Below, piece by piece: positions 1-8,786 of a stretch of 64,000 bases of DNA. Position 1 is the stretch's first letter; each line of letters starts with the position of its first letter. Source of the stretch: Reichenbachiella agariperforans. Its GTDB lineage: Bacteria; Bacteroidota; Bacteroidia; Cytophagales; Cyclobacteriaceae. The position numbers were made by a program, and so were the translations under genes. A model generated the notes under the pieces. The model did not search any database and was not told the DNA's origin. It saw nothing but the letters and a program-made list of their open reading frames with translations. The stretch is from positions 124,001 through 188,000 of the forward strand of contig NZ_FRAA01000007.1 in assembly GCF_900142205.1 (NCBI RefSeq). Reading direction: 5' to 3'.

Positions 1-1
1 G

Positions 2-298
2 CATCATGCCCCACGTAGCAATAGTGATTCGATGGACCCGAACAAGGAGAAATTGAAATCGCTGACGATCCACAAGTTGCCTTATGAGAAAGAGATCGTA
101 GTGGACTCAGATGCATTGATCGGGTCAGAGTTAAAGGCCACCGTGACCGAAGGCAAGTCGATGCAGTTCGATGAGCCTGGTACAGCAGTAGTTGTGTTCG
201 AGTCGGATGGAGCGTCGAAGATCACGATCAATTACAATGGTAAAGGAAACAAAGGCGTATGGCTCAATGCCCTCGAACTGAGCGAATGGAAAAAGTAA
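2..298 (+). CDS. C-terminal end of an unidentified protein (5' end outside window)
   Basis: The frame is open from the first complete codon of the window to the TAA at 296-298, so this is the last ~98 residues of a longer protein. The visible part is rich in alternating hydrophobic and polar residues (for example TAVVVFESDGASKITINYNG) and ends in ALELSEWKK, which looks like a C-terminal beta-sandwich module of the sort that closes many secreted glycosidases. I do not recognise the family. There is no YPNP-type T9SS signal at the end. It lies 86 bp upstream of two GH29 genes on the same strand, so it probably belongs to the same catabolic locus. The ATG at 32 is internal and should not be taken as the start. 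Confidence 0.6.
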   Translation, partial: HHAPRSNSDSMDPNKEKLKSLTIHKLPYEKEIVVDSDALIGSELKATVTEGKSMQFDEPGTAVVVFESDGASKITINYNGKGNKGVWLNALELSEWKK

Positions 299-307
299 GT
301 CTAAACG

Positions 308-340
308 CTGAACCTGATGTCATTTTGGGATCAGATTCAG
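308..340 (+). terminator. imperfect hairpin after the partial first gene
   Basis: Arms 308-318 and 330-340 pair over 11 positions with one mismatch (CTGAACCTGAT against ATCAGATTCAG). There is no clear T-run after it, so it may be a weak terminator or an mRNA-processing hairpin rather than a strong stop. Confidence 0.3.
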
Positions 341-384
341 TGTTATACGATTTCTAATGATTGTCCAGCTGAAATGACTAATCT

Positions 385-1926
385 ATGACCAAATCAACTT
401 ATCCTATGAAAATCACATTTGCATTTTGCTGTCTCGTCTTGATTGGGGCACAATTATCCTGTAGCTCTAGCAGCGAGTCAGGCGATAGTATTTCTTATGA
501 AAAAAATAATTCGACCTATGAGCAGTCTTGGGAATCACTGGCTAAGCATAGCGCGGCACCAGAGTGGTTTCAGGATGCTAAACTAGGTATCTATTTTCAC
601 TGGGGCGTTTATACTGTGCCTGCCTTCGGGAGCGAGTGGTATCCTAGTAATATGTACATCGAAGGACGAAGGGAGTACAAGTACCATTTAGAAAACTACG
701 GATCACTTTCTGAATTCGGCTATCACCATTTCGTGCCAGCGTTTACTGGCGAGTATTTCGATGCAAACGAATGGGCTGATTTGTTTCAACAGGCAGGTGC
801 CCGTTTTGCTGGGCCAGTAGCGCAGCATCATGATGGTTTTGCGATGTGGGACAGCGAGATCAATCCCTGGAATGCCGCAGACAAAGGACCTAAGAAAGAC
901 ATCACCGGGGAGCTGGCCAAGGCGCTCAGGCAGCGTGACATGAAACTGATCACGACCTTTCACCATGCCAGAAACTTACAGCGATACAAAGGAGAAGAAA
1001 AGGGCTTTGGCAGTCACTTTACCTACGATACAGCCTATCACACCTCATCGGACGACCCAGAGTTACGTTTGCTCTATGGCAATATCGAAGAAGAGCAGTT
1101 CAGCCAGTATTGGTACGACCAGATTGTAGAGGTGCTCGATCTTTACCACCCTGATATTATCTGGTTTGATTCGTGGTTCAACTACATGCCAGAGGACAAG
1201 GTGAAAGAAATGGTAGCCTACTATTTCAATCAGGAAAAAAAGAACAATCAGGAAGTCGTGATTGCCTACAAGCAGAACGATCTACCTACGACGGTAGGCG
1301 TACACGATATCGAGCAGGGGGGGCGCCGTGACGTGTCGGAGCTACCTTGGATGACCGATATCACGATCAGCGATCGCTCATGGAGCTATGTCGAAGGGCA
1401 ACAGTACAAGTCGACGGCCATCGTGCTACGCAATCTGATCGATGTGGTCAGCAAAAATGGTGTTGTGCTACTCAACCTCTCACCCAAAGCAGATGGTAGT
1501 ATCCCAGAGGCGCAACGCCAAGTACTCACAGAGATGGGGAATTGGTTTGAGGCCAATGGTGAAGCCATTTTTGAGACAAGACCTTGGGTCATGTATGGGT
1601 TTGGAGATGCGAAAGCGGATCAGGGAGAGTTTGGTGGTCAGTCCGCTACTGTAGCGTACACTGCATCCGATGTCCGTTTTACACAGTCTAAGGATGGCAA
1701 GACGCTGTACATGATTTTGCTCGGAGAGCCAAAGACGGGTCAAACGATCAACTATGGTATTCTGGCCAAACACCGCTACAGCCCGAAAGGTGAGATTGAT
1801 CAAATATCAGTTTTGGGCTCTGGTACACCCGTGGATTTTGTTCACGATGACGATTATTTAACACTGACCATGCCTGATTCGGGCATGGATAGCTTGGCTA
1901 CTGTATTCAAAATTGAATTAAAATAA
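385..1926 (+). CDS. GH29 alpha-L-fucosidase/alpha-L-galactosidase-type lipoprotein
   Basis: 513 residues. Residues 8-26 form a lipoprotein signal with the lipobox GAQLSC; an alternative ATG at 406 would begin exactly at this signal. The mature start carries the GH29 hallmark WFQDAKLGIYFHWG. Later come QHHDGFAMWDS and PDIIWFDSWF, whose Asp262 sits at the usual GH29 nucleophile position. The C-terminal ~80 residues form a small beta domain. GH29 enzymes are retaining exo-glycosidases for alpha-L-fucose and, in some porphyran-degrading loci, for alpha-L-galactose. With GH86, GH117 and GH2 in this window, L-galactose or its 6-sulfate derivative after desulfation is the more likely substrate (inference). 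The acid/base residue cannot be assigned by eye. The next gene, a GH29 paralogue, starts 7 bp downstream, so the two are co-transcribed. Confidence 0.88.
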   Translation: MTKSTYPMKITFAFCCLVLIGAQLSCSSSSESGDSISYEKNNSTYEQSWESLAKHSAAPEWFQDAKLGIYFHWGVYTVPAFGSEWYPSNMYIEGRREYKYHLENYGSLSEFGYHHFVPAFTGEYFDANEWADLFQQAGARFAGPVAQHHDGFAMWDSEINPWNAADKGPKKDITGELAKALRQRDMKLITTFHHARNLQRYKGEEKGFGSHFTYDTAYHTSSDDPELRLLYGNIEEEQFSQYWYDQIVEVLDLYHPDIIWFDSWFNYMPEDKVKEMVAYYFNQEKKNNQEVVIAYKQNDLPTTVGVHDIEQGGRRDVSELPWMTDITISDRSWSYVEGQQYKSTAIVLRNLIDVVSKNGVVLLNLSPKADGSIPEAQRQVLTEMGNWFEANGEAIFETRPWVMYGFGDAKADQGEFGGQSATVAYTASDVRFTQSKDGKTLYMILLGEPKTGQTINYGILAKHRYSPKGEIDQISVLGSGTPVDFVHDDDYLTLTMPDSGMDSLATVFKIELK

Positions 1927-1933
1927 TAGCGCT

Positions 1934-3439
1934 ATGAAACGCAACAATTGGATCTATTCACTAATCATATTTGGACTGTGTGCTTGCACGGCCAATCCAG
2001 AAAAAAAGGAAAGTCAAGTGATGGAAGAAAAGCCATACACAGCTGATTGGTCATCCCTCCAACAACATCAGACGCCGGAGTGGTTTTTGGATGCCAAATT
2101 TGGAATTTACTTTCACTGGGGACCATACTCTGTACCTGCATATCAGACGGAGTGGTATTCTCACTGGATGTATGTAGAGGATCATCCGGTACGAAAGCAT
2201 CATGAAGAGACCTACGGATCGTTAGATGAGTTTGGATACAAAGACTTTATCCCGATGTTCACTGCTTCACAGTTTGATGCGGACGAATGGGCAGAGCTGT
2301 TCAAAAAGTCCGGAGCGCAGTTTGCTGGACCTGTCGCAGAGCATGCTGATGGTTTTGCGATGTGGGATAGCCAGCTTACCGAGTGGGATGCTGTGGATAT
2401 GGGACCAAAGCGAGACATCGTAGGAGAGATGGAAAAAGCCATACGCAAGCAGGGGATGAAATTTGTAGCGACCTATCACCGCCACTGGATGTATGCTTGG
2501 TATCCGACTTGGGATACTAGCGTAGATGCTGGTGATACTCAATTCGAAGGCTTGTATGGTCCCAAAGTGCCAGAGGGCACTTTTGTGATGGCTGATAAGC
2601 CAACCAATCCCTTGCCAGACGATGCTTTCAATCAGGAATGGCTCGACCGTCTCGACGAGCTGATGGACAAGTACCAGCCGGATATGATTTGGTTTGACAA
2701 CAAGATGGACATTATCGGAGAGGAGTATCGCCAACAGTTTCTAGCCAACTACTACAACAAGGCAGAGGAGTGGGGACAGGAAGTGGTTTGTACCTATAAA
2801 TTTACAGACATGGCGAAGGGTTCGGCTGTACTGGATCTGGAGCGGGCACGTATGAGTGAGAAGAAGGATTTCCCTTGGCTCACTGATGACTCCATAGACT
2901 GGAAGGCCTGGTCACATATAGCCAACCCTAAGTACAAATCCACCAATCGTTTGATCGATTTTCTGGTCGATGTGGTGAGTAAAAACGGAGCTGTTTTACT
3001 TAATATTCCACCAACTGCGGATGGTGTAATCGAGCAAGAGGTGCGTGATCGTCTCCTCGAGATGGGAGAGTGGCTATCTGTCAACGGTGAAGCCATCTAT
3101 GGCACGCGTCCGTGGAAAATATATGGAGAAGGGCCGCAGGAAATAGTGGAAGGACACCTGAGCGAAAACAAAAACCCTGATGCAGTGGCGCAAGACATCC
3201 GTTTTACTACCAAAGGAGATGCGCTCTACGCCATCGCACTGGATTGGCCGGAGAGCGGAAAACTGATGATTCGTAGTTTGGGAACGGATCAGGAGCTGCT
3301 AGACGAAACGATTAGTCAAGTGGAGCTGCTCGGCTATAAGGGTAAAATCAAATGGGTCCATTCTGCCGAAGGCTTGGAAATCACCTTGCCAGAGGAGCCG
3401 GTGGGGCAGCATGCTTTTGCATTGAAGATAGCGCAGTGA
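1934..3439 (+). CDS. GH29 alpha-L-fucosidase/alpha-L-galactosidase-type lipoprotein, second tandem copy
   Basis: 501 residues with a lipoprotein signal (LCAC, Cys near residue 18). The GH29 core is clear: WFLDAKFGIYFHWGPYSVPAY, EHADGFAMWDSQLTEW and PDMIWFDNK with Asp255 as presumed nucleophile. It aligns throughout with the upstream gene but differs after FVATYHRHW, where an insertion of about 25 residues occurs before the nucleophile strand. EHAD replaces the QHHD/MHHD of the other two GH29 copies in the substrate-binding loop, so a different glycan position or sulfation state is plausible. The two genes look like a diverged tandem duplication. It ends the + strand operon; a convergent sulfatase follows after 723 bp of non-coding DNA. 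Confidence 0.87.
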   Translation: MKRNNWIYSLIIFGLCACTANPEKKESQVMEEKPYTADWSSLQQHQTPEWFLDAKFGIYFHWGPYSVPAYQTEWYSHWMYVEDHPVRKHHEETYGSLDEFGYKDFIPMFTASQFDADEWAELFKKSGAQFAGPVAEHADGFAMWDSQLTEWDAVDMGPKRDIVGEMEKAIRKQGMKFVATYHRHWMYAWYPTWDTSVDAGDTQFEGLYGPKVPEGTFVMADKPTNPLPDDAFNQEWLDRLDELMDKYQPDMIWFDNKMDIIGEEYRQQFLANYYNKAEEWGQEVVCTYKFTDMAKGSAVLDLERARMSEKKDFPWLTDDSIDWKAWSHIANPKYKSTNRLIDFLVDVVSKNGAVLLNIPPTADGVIEQEVRDRLLEMGEWLSVNGEAIYGTRPWKIYGEGPQEIVEGHLSENKNPDAVAQDIRFTTKGDALYAIALDWPESGKLMIRSLGTDQELLDETISQVELLGYKGKIKWVHSAEGLEITLPEEPVGQHAFALKIAQ

Positions 3440-3536
3440 TCGTTTGTTCCGATCATTGCACTGTGAGACTGTGTCAATACATCGTGTTCGGGGTTGCAGA
3501 TGATTTTGGTATCCGCTGCCCGCATAAAAGGCAATT

Positions 3537-3779
3537 CCTTTCAACCTGAGTTCGATTACAACTTTCATTAAACCTTTGTTGGAAATGCATCAATCACACT
3601 TTGTCTTCAAGCCAGATAGACCATATCTACGGTAGATAAATATCCCCGCTTCTTTCATTGTCAATGAAAGAAGCTAAAAGGCTAGAAACCTATAAACGCG
3701 CTACCACTCAAACAGTATAATTTTCAACCCCCTTGAATAAAGTATATAGAGCATGATTCATCGAACTCAGGTTAAAAGG
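3537..3779. repeat. 243-bp MITE-like element bounded by 20-bp inverted repeats
   Basis: The left end 3537-3556 and the right end 3760-3779 (ATCGAACTCAGGTTAAAAGG) are inverted copies of each other at 19 of 20 positions. The interior has no open frame. It contains a perfect 7+1+7 palindrome at 3624-3638 and a strong hairpin at 3648-3674. No target-site duplication is obvious. Short size, terminal inverted repeats and no coding capacity fit a miniature mobile element or an IS scar, but two ends alone do not prove mobility. Confidence 0.5.
3648..3674. terminator. perfect 12-bp hairpin in the convergent intergenic region
   Basis: Arms 3648-3659 and 3663-3674 are perfectly complementary (GCTTCTTTCATT against AATGAAAGAAGC) with a 3-nt loop. 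The sequence after it on the + strand is A-rich rather than T-rich. It lies 200 bp after the GH29 stop and may end that transcript or be an internal part of the MITE-like element. Confidence 0.4.
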
Positions 3780-3838
3780 TAGATGAGTATGAGACATAAG
3801 CACAAAGTGTATATAACCTCGTTAGGTTGTAGCATTTT

Positions 3839-4002
3839 GATATATATCTAAACCATTTTAGATATATATCTTATTAAATTTAGATATATACCATTTTATA
3901 TTTAGATATATGTCTTATTAAATTTAGATATATATCATTTTATATTTAGATATAAATCTTTTTAAGTTTAGATATATGCCATTTTACATTTAGATATATA
4001 TC
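3839..4002. repeat. 22-bp-period array of a 14-bp AT-rich element
   Basis: Seven copies of TTTAGATATATATC or a close variant start at 3857, 3879, 3901, 3923, 3945, 3967 and 3989, exactly 22 bp apart, separated by 8-bp linkers that are themselves similar. One more copy lies in inverted orientation at 3839-3852. The array sits between two convergent genes (GH29 ending 3439 and sulfatase ending 4163), with no gene start nearby. The rest of this 723-bp gap holds the inverted-repeat element at 3537-3779, a third copy of its terminal sequence at 4085-4100, and nothing else that I can recognise. Confidence 0.85.
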
Positions 4003-4084
4003 TTTTTGTTGTATGATGCTGTGGAGTCATACAGCATCACCTTACATCTATACCCTCTTGTGCCTAGCCTGATTACTCAATTAT

Positions 4085-4100
4085 TAATCGAACTCAGGTT
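4085..4100 (+). repeat. third copy of the inverted-repeat terminus
   Basis: TAATCGAACTCAGGTT matches the outer 16 bases of the reverse complement of the left terminus at 3541-3558. It has the same orientation as the 3760-3779 copy. It may mark the far end of a larger element (3537-4100) that includes the 22-bp array. Confidence 0.5.
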
Positions 4101-4162
4101 TTCAGGTTCATGTGTTTGAGCTCTTTATTGATGACTATTGATGTGAAAACAAGGTGTTGGTT

Positions 4163-5653
4163 TTAGGTATCCCTCATCTCATTGAATCGAGCAAACATCT
4201 TTCGTGCTCGCTTGTTTTCTGTCTCCAGTAGATTGTTCTTTTCTCGTACGTCATTTTTGAGGTTGTATAGTGCTTTAGGTTTACGCGTCTTGTCTGTTTT
4301 GTCTTTTGGATCAAACTGTACGACGAGCTTCCAGTTTTCTTCGTAGTAGGCCATTTCTCGGCTTGTACCTCCTTGGATGATCATTTGCTTTCGTATAGGC
4401 TTGGTTTTGCCTTCTAGTAGCGGGAGCATGCTACGTGAGTCGCGAGCCTGACTGCTACCGACCTGCTGATCGAGTAGATCGGCGAGTGTGGCATGGATGT
4501 CGAGGGCTTGTACGGCAGCATCTGACCTCATATTCGTATCGATATGACCCGGCCATGAGGCAATCAGGGGGACACGATGACCACCTTCTTGTATGCTGTT
4601 TTTGTGACCACTAAAGATACCGCTCGGACGGTGCCCTGTGGCCAGTGTTTGTCGGAAGCCCAGCCCACCATTGTCGCTGGTAATGATGATCAGCGTGTTG
4701 TCATACAATCCCTTTTCTTTGAGTGCGGTGACCATTTGGCCGACCTGTTCGTCTAGCTCTTTGATCATGTCCATGTGCGGTACAGGGTAGCTACCGGCGA
4801 TGGTTGTTCCATTGAGGGTAGTTGGAGGCGTATGAGGCAAGTGTACGGCCTCTGAGCAATAGTACATGAAGAATGGCTCGGCTGTCTGGCTCTGTGCAGT
4901 GATGAAACCTACTGCTTTGTTGGCCAGTAGTGGCCCCATATCATGTGGATCCCATGCAGAGTCACCCAGGCCTTCATCCTTGTCTAGTTTTACCTTCAGT
5001 TTATCCATTTTCTTCTGCGTGATCAGGGTCAGCTCTGAGCTGTCGGTGAGTGGGTACCATTCATTGTTTTCAAAAACCGCATAAGGCACGTCTTGTATGC
5101 CAGAGGGGAAGGTGAAGGCATAGTCAAAGCCATTTTGCATAGGGCCTCCCGCTAGACGTTCACTTAGGTCTATGTCCATTTCTGGCTCTACTCTGGGTGA
5201 CCTATAGATTTCGTCAGGGTTGCTTTTGCGTTTCCAATCACCACCCATGTGCCACTTGCCAAAAAAACCTGTATGGTAGCCAGCCTGTTGCATGAGCTCG
5301 CCTAGCGTTAGATCTTCTTCTTCTATGGGAGAGCGCTGATAGGCTCCCCATACCCCCCAGGGTTGGTAGCTGCGGTAGGTGCTGTTGCCTGTGAATATCG
5401 AATACCGAGAGGGGGCACACAGTGCTGCAGGCGAATGTGCATCAGTAAAAAACATACCTTCACGCGCCAGCTTGTCGATGTGTGGGGTTTCTACGACCAC
5501 ATTCTGTCCATAGTGTCGCTGGTAGTGAGAGATGTCGCCTGTACCGATATCGTCGGCCAGTATCACGATGACGTTGGGGGGCTGAGCATGGCTTGATGCA
5601 AAGCCCAAATAGAAAATAACAAGTACTATCGCTATCCTAAAACTAAAGGTCAT
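4163..5653 (-). CDS. S1-family sulfatase (arylsulfatase A-like), secreted
   Basis: 496 residues from the ATG at 5653; a GTG two codons upstream is less likely. A signal peptide (IAIVLVIFYLGFASSHAQ) is followed by the metal-binding start NVIVILADDIGTGD and the activation motif CAPSR at residues 79-83, whose Cys must be converted to formylglycine. GKWHMGG and TSDNGG supply further active-site residues. It would hydrolyse sulfate esters on galactan oligosaccharides in the periplasm or at the surface (inference from context). It stands alone on the minus strand and diverges from the dehydrogenase-like gene at 5954. Two G-tract motifs at 5710 and 5733 lie in its upstream region. The exact S1 subfamily and the sulfate position cut cannot be told by eye. 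Confidence 0.9.
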   Translation of the reverse strand: MTFSFRIAIVLVIFYLGFASSHAQPPNVIVILADDIGTGDISHYQRHYGQNVVVETPHIDKLAREGMFFTDAHSPAALCAPSRYSIFTGNSTYRSYQPWGVWGAYQRSPIEEEDLTLGELMQQAGYHTGFFGKWHMGGDWKRKSNPDEIYRSPRVEPEMDIDLSERLAGGPMQNGFDYAFTFPSGIQDVPYAVFENNEWYPLTDSSELTLITQKKMDKLKVKLDKDEGLGDSAWDPHDMGPLLANKAVGFITAQSQTAEPFFMYYCSEAVHLPHTPPTTLNGTTIAGSYPVPHMDMIKELDEQVGQMVTALKEKGLYDNTLIIITSDNGGLGFRQTLATGHRPSGIFSGHKNSIQEGGHRVPLIASWPGHIDTNMRSDAAVQALDIHATLADLLDQQVGSSQARDSRSMLPLLEGKTKPIRKQMIIQGGTSREMAYYEENWKLVVQFDPKDKTDKTRKPKALYNLKNDVREKNNLLETENKRARKMFARFNEMRDT

Positions 5654-5709
5654 ATCCACTGTGTTTGGTGTACATCTACAATGATATAAAGGTCAGAGCA
5701 GAGAGTGCT

Positions 5710-5871
5710 GGGGCAAATGTTGCCTAAAAGAAGGGGACATTTGATAGGTGTATGGATGGGGAATCAAACTAGAAGAGAAAAGTCACTTCTAGGTCGGTGC
5801 TTATTAGCTATATGTTACATTTTTTTTGATGTAGGAGGGGAATATTATTCGATCTTGCAGGGGCATATTTG
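5710..5871. promoter_or_regulatory. divergent control region with four G-tract/ATTTGCCCC-type motifs
   Basis: Between the sulfatase start (5653) and the dehydrogenase start (5954) there are GGGGCAAATGTTGCC at 5710-5724, GGGGACATTTG at 5733-5743, GGGGAATATT at 5837-5846 and GGGGCATATTTG at 5860-5871. The first is close to a dyad (GGCAA-ATG-TTGCC). Similar sequences precede other operons in this window, so these are candidate operator sites. No further gene lies in this 300-bp gap. Confidence 0.45.
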
Positions 5872-5953
5872 TTAGCTATTTCAGAATGTGTTTGTATTAC
5901 ACAAATTTGGAATTGGAAGAGAATCGTCTTTCCTCATCAAAAAAATACTCAGC

Positions 5954-8164
5954 ATGTTTCAGACCACTTTAAGATTACTATTTGTTGCGTTTTCTGTTTT
6001 GTTGACGGCTTGTCAACAAGACCAACCTAGGCAAGCAGCCTATCCTCGCCCTGAGATCGATCCGGATCCGGTGGTGGATTTCCTCTCTCCTGAGGAGAGC
6101 ATGGAGACTTTTCATTTGCCAGAAGGCTACAAAGTAGAGTTGGTGGCCAGCGAACCGATGATCAACGAACCCGTAGCGATCACATGGGATGCCAATGGAC
6201 GTTTGTATGTCGCACAGATGGATACCTATATGCAGGACATAGATGGAAATGATCAGGGTATGCCATGGAGTAAGATCATGAGACTGGAGGATGAAGACGG
6301 TGATGGAAAGATGGACAAAAGCACCGTGTTTATTGATAGTTTGGTACTGCCACGTGTCATACAAGCCGTCGGTGACGGATTGATCGTACAAGAAACCTAC
6401 TATCGCCATTTTTGGCTGTATAGAGATATGGATGGTGATGGAGTCGCAGAGGATAAAAAGTTGCTACTGGAGGATAACGGGATGGATAGAAGTAACCTGG
6501 AGCATCAGCCTGGTAGCATGCTTTGGAATATCGACAACTGGCTGTACCTCTCCAAAGGCAACCTACGTTACCGCTACACCTCGGGTACGTTAGAGGTGGA
6601 CACCATGCGCAGCCCACCCAATGGCCAGTGGGGTCTGACACAAGACGAAACGGGTCGGATGTACTATTCATCGGCAGGTGGTGAGGTGCCCGCTTTGGGG
6701 TATCAGATCCATCCTATATATGGAGATTTAGAGATGAATGGCAAATGGGAACCGGGGTTTGAAAAGGTCTGGCCAGTCATCGGTACACCTGACGTGCAAG
6801 GTGGACCAAGGAGACTTAGAGAGGATGGTACACTCAACCACTTTACAGCGTCGTGTGGACAGACTTTGTTTTTGGGAGATCGATTGGATGCCTATGGAGA
6901 TCTGTTTATCCCTGAGCCTGTGGGGCGATTGGTCAGACGAGCCAAAGTGGAGAATAGAGAGGGAAAGATCGTACTGAGCAATGCGTATGAGAATACAGAG
7001 TTTTTGGCTGCAACAGATGCTAATTTTCGTCCAGTAGATACCAAGGTCGGACCTGATGGATGTCTCTATGTCGTGGATATGTATCGTGGGATCATCCAAG
7101 AAGGCAATTGGGTACGCAAAGGGAGTTATCTACGTCCTGTTGTAGAACGTAAAGAACTAGACAAAAACATAGGTAAGGGGCGTATCTATCGGATTGTGCA
7201 TGAAGACGCTGCTCCTACAGCCAAAGACAAGTTGTTGGATCAATCTACCACAGCACTTTTGCGTTACTTGTCACACCCGAATGGTTGGTACCGCATGCAG
7301 GCGCAAAAGTTGATTATACATAGGCAGGACAAGTCGATACTGCCCCAACTCAAAGAAATGGCTACTGAGACTAAGCCTTGGTTTGGAGGTGGAGATCAAG
7401 ATTTTGGGCTGCAACGTTTGCATGTATTATGGACGCTGGAGGGACTAGGCGAGCTAGATCGGGACTTGTTGGTAGAGATGCTAGGGGATGATGATCCTAG
7501 AGTGCGTGCTGCTGCTATTCGAAATACGGAACCTTATCTGTCTCAAGGCGATCAACAAATCCTCGATGTTTTGTCGGAGAGGGTAGATGACCCTAGCAAG
7601 GATGTACAGATACAGCTGTCGCTCTCGATGCGGTCGAGCAAAGACCCTGTCGCGAAAGAGGTGATTCATCAGTTGATGAAAAATGACCGACACAACATGG
7701 TGCTGGCTTCTGTCGGAGAAGTAGGGTTGACAGAAGAACCACCGATCGTCGAACAACTCATGAATAAACATAAGCTGTTGCCGGGTGGTCGCAAGCGATC
7801 GCTGGTGAGTGGATATTATATTTACCAAGGGTTGTGTGCAGACTGCCATGGGAAAGACGGAAACGGCTTGGGCGATATCGCTCCACCTCTCGTGGGGTCT
7901 CCTAGAGTCAAAGGACATTGGATGATCCCAACCAAAATCCTGCTCAACGGGCTACAGGGGCCTATTGATGACAAGTCCTATACCGGAGCGATGATTGCCA
8001 TGAAGGAGCAAGACAACAAATGGATCGCAGATGTACTGACCTATATTCGTACCGAACTAAACGGTCAATCACCAGTATCTCTGTGGCAGGTGAACAATGC
8101 CCGTAAACAATCTGAGGAGAGGGAATATCCATGGACACTAGAGGAATTGTATCCCAAAAAGTAG
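5954..8164 (+). CDS. secreted sugar-dehydrogenase-like lipoprotein: beta-propeller, HEAT-like repeats, cytochrome c
   Basis: 736 residues from the ATG at 5954, which directly precedes a lipoprotein signal (FVAFSVLLTAC); a GTG at 5888 would add an unlikely 22-residue leader. Residues ~45-420 resemble the PVC-type membrane-bound dehydrogenase/sorbosone-dehydrogenase propeller (GYKVELVASEPMINEPVAITWDANGRLYV; DTKVGPDGCLYVVDMYRGI). Residues ~440-600 look like HEAT-type helical repeats. A cytochrome c domain follows with CADCH at 628-632 as the haem site. Known relatives are thought to oxidise sugars or alcohols and pass electrons to cytochromes; the substrate here is unknown. It is monocistronic, diverges from a sulfatase and carries motif copies upstream. 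It is the first of the haem proteins in this locus. Confidence 0.8.
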   Translation: MFQTTLRLLFVAFSVLLTACQQDQPRQAAYPRPEIDPDPVVDFLSPEESMETFHLPEGYKVELVASEPMINEPVAITWDANGRLYVAQMDTYMQDIDGNDQGMPWSKIMRLEDEDGDGKMDKSTVFIDSLVLPRVIQAVGDGLIVQETYYRHFWLYRDMDGDGVAEDKKLLLEDNGMDRSNLEHQPGSMLWNIDNWLYLSKGNLRYRYTSGTLEVDTMRSPPNGQWGLTQDETGRMYYSSAGGEVPALGYQIHPIYGDLEMNGKWEPGFEKVWPVIGTPDVQGGPRRLREDGTLNHFTASCGQTLFLGDRLDAYGDLFIPEPVGRLVRRAKVENREGKIVLSNAYENTEFLAATDANFRPVDTKVGPDGCLYVVDMYRGIIQEGNWVRKGSYLRPVVERKELDKNIGKGRIYRIVHEDAAPTAKDKLLDQSTTALLRYLSHPNGWYRMQAQKLIIHRQDKSILPQLKEMATETKPWFGGGDQDFGLQRLHVLWTLEGLGELDRDLLVEMLGDDDPRVRAAAIRNTEPYLSQGDQQILDVLSERVDDPSKDVQIQLSLSMRSSKDPVAKEVIHQLMKNDRHNMVLASVGEVGLTEEPPIVEQLMNKHKLLPGGRKRSLVSGYYIYQGLCADCHGKDGNGLGDIAPPLVGSPRVKGHWMIPTKILLNGLQGPIDDKSYTGAMIAMKEQDNKWIADVLTYIRTELNGQSPVSLWQVNNARKQSEEREYPWTLEELYPKK

Positions 8165-8192
8165 CGTACGGACACATGCGGCTTTTTTAGCA

Positions 8193-8224
8193 AACCCTCC
8201 ATGGGTTTAAACCCTTGGAGGGTT
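8193..8224. repeat. 32-bp palindrome of the AACCCTCCA/TGGAGGGTT family
   Basis: The sequence is self-complementary about a centre between 8208 and 8209 (core GGGTTTAAACCC), with one T-T mismatch pair at 8202/8215. A relative with the same AATCCTCCAAGGG arms occurs at 21784-21816, so this is a dispersed hairpin repeat. It begins 28 bp after the dehydrogenase stop and may act as a terminator. Confidence 0.7.
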
Positions 8225-8727
8225 GATAGGATAGGTCACAATTTAGGTGTGTTCAGGATACTTTTATTGATTTAGAACGCCTCCCTTTGCAGTCCCGCCT
8301 GGGGTCATGCATGTGATTGGGAACAGAACTGCTGTAACAGTGGATGATGATTGTTTGACTCGTTTAGATTTCTCCCTTTAGTCGAAATGACATGGAATGT
8401 GAGGGCTACCACAGAAGTGAGAAAATACAACAGAAGCTTGTTGTTTCGACGATAGAAGAGATCTAAATACGAAACACAGATTTCAAAGTGTCTATTCAGT
8501 GAACTGTGTCAAGAAAAGAAGTGAAGCAGACGGTTACACGCTTACAAGAGTCTATTTGACTTTTAGGCGAATGGAGATGTCGGATAGATCGACTATTTTG
8601 ACCTTATCAAGCTGGTTTTTGTGCCTTCTCGTTCGTGCCCTATAAAGCCAAGCCTGCAGTTACCCCCCCCCGAACAGAATAGGTTACTCCTAGCAATCTG
8701 CCCCCGTTACAAACCCAAACGAAAAAA

Positions 8728-8764
8728 GCCATCAAAAGCAGCTTGGTGAAGTGCTCTTGATGGC
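8728..8764 (-). terminator. rho-independent terminator of the GH16-GH2 operon
   Basis: Arms 8728-8740 and 8752-8764 pair at 12 of 13 positions. On the minus strand the stem is followed directly by TTTTTT. It lies 23 bp past the GH2 stop, the expected place. Confidence 0.8.
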
Positions 8765-8786
8765 GATGTTGTTGCAGAGTTTTGTG

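Larger units (their letters stand above)
8165..8786. other. 622-bp non-coding gap between convergent genes
   Basis: No credible gene was found. The gap holds a 32-bp palindrome at 8193-8224, a run of nine C at 8663-8671, and a minus-strand terminator at 8728-8764. A stretch near 8362-8395 (GATTTCTCCCTTTAGTCGAA) resembles a dispersed intergenic sequence that I associate with Bacteroidota genomes; that is recollection, not something the window proves. Confidence 0.5.

Noticed and set aside
3839-4002. CRISPR-like array
   Set aside because: Units are 14 bp and the 8-bp linkers are similar to each other, not unique spacers; no cas gene is nearby.
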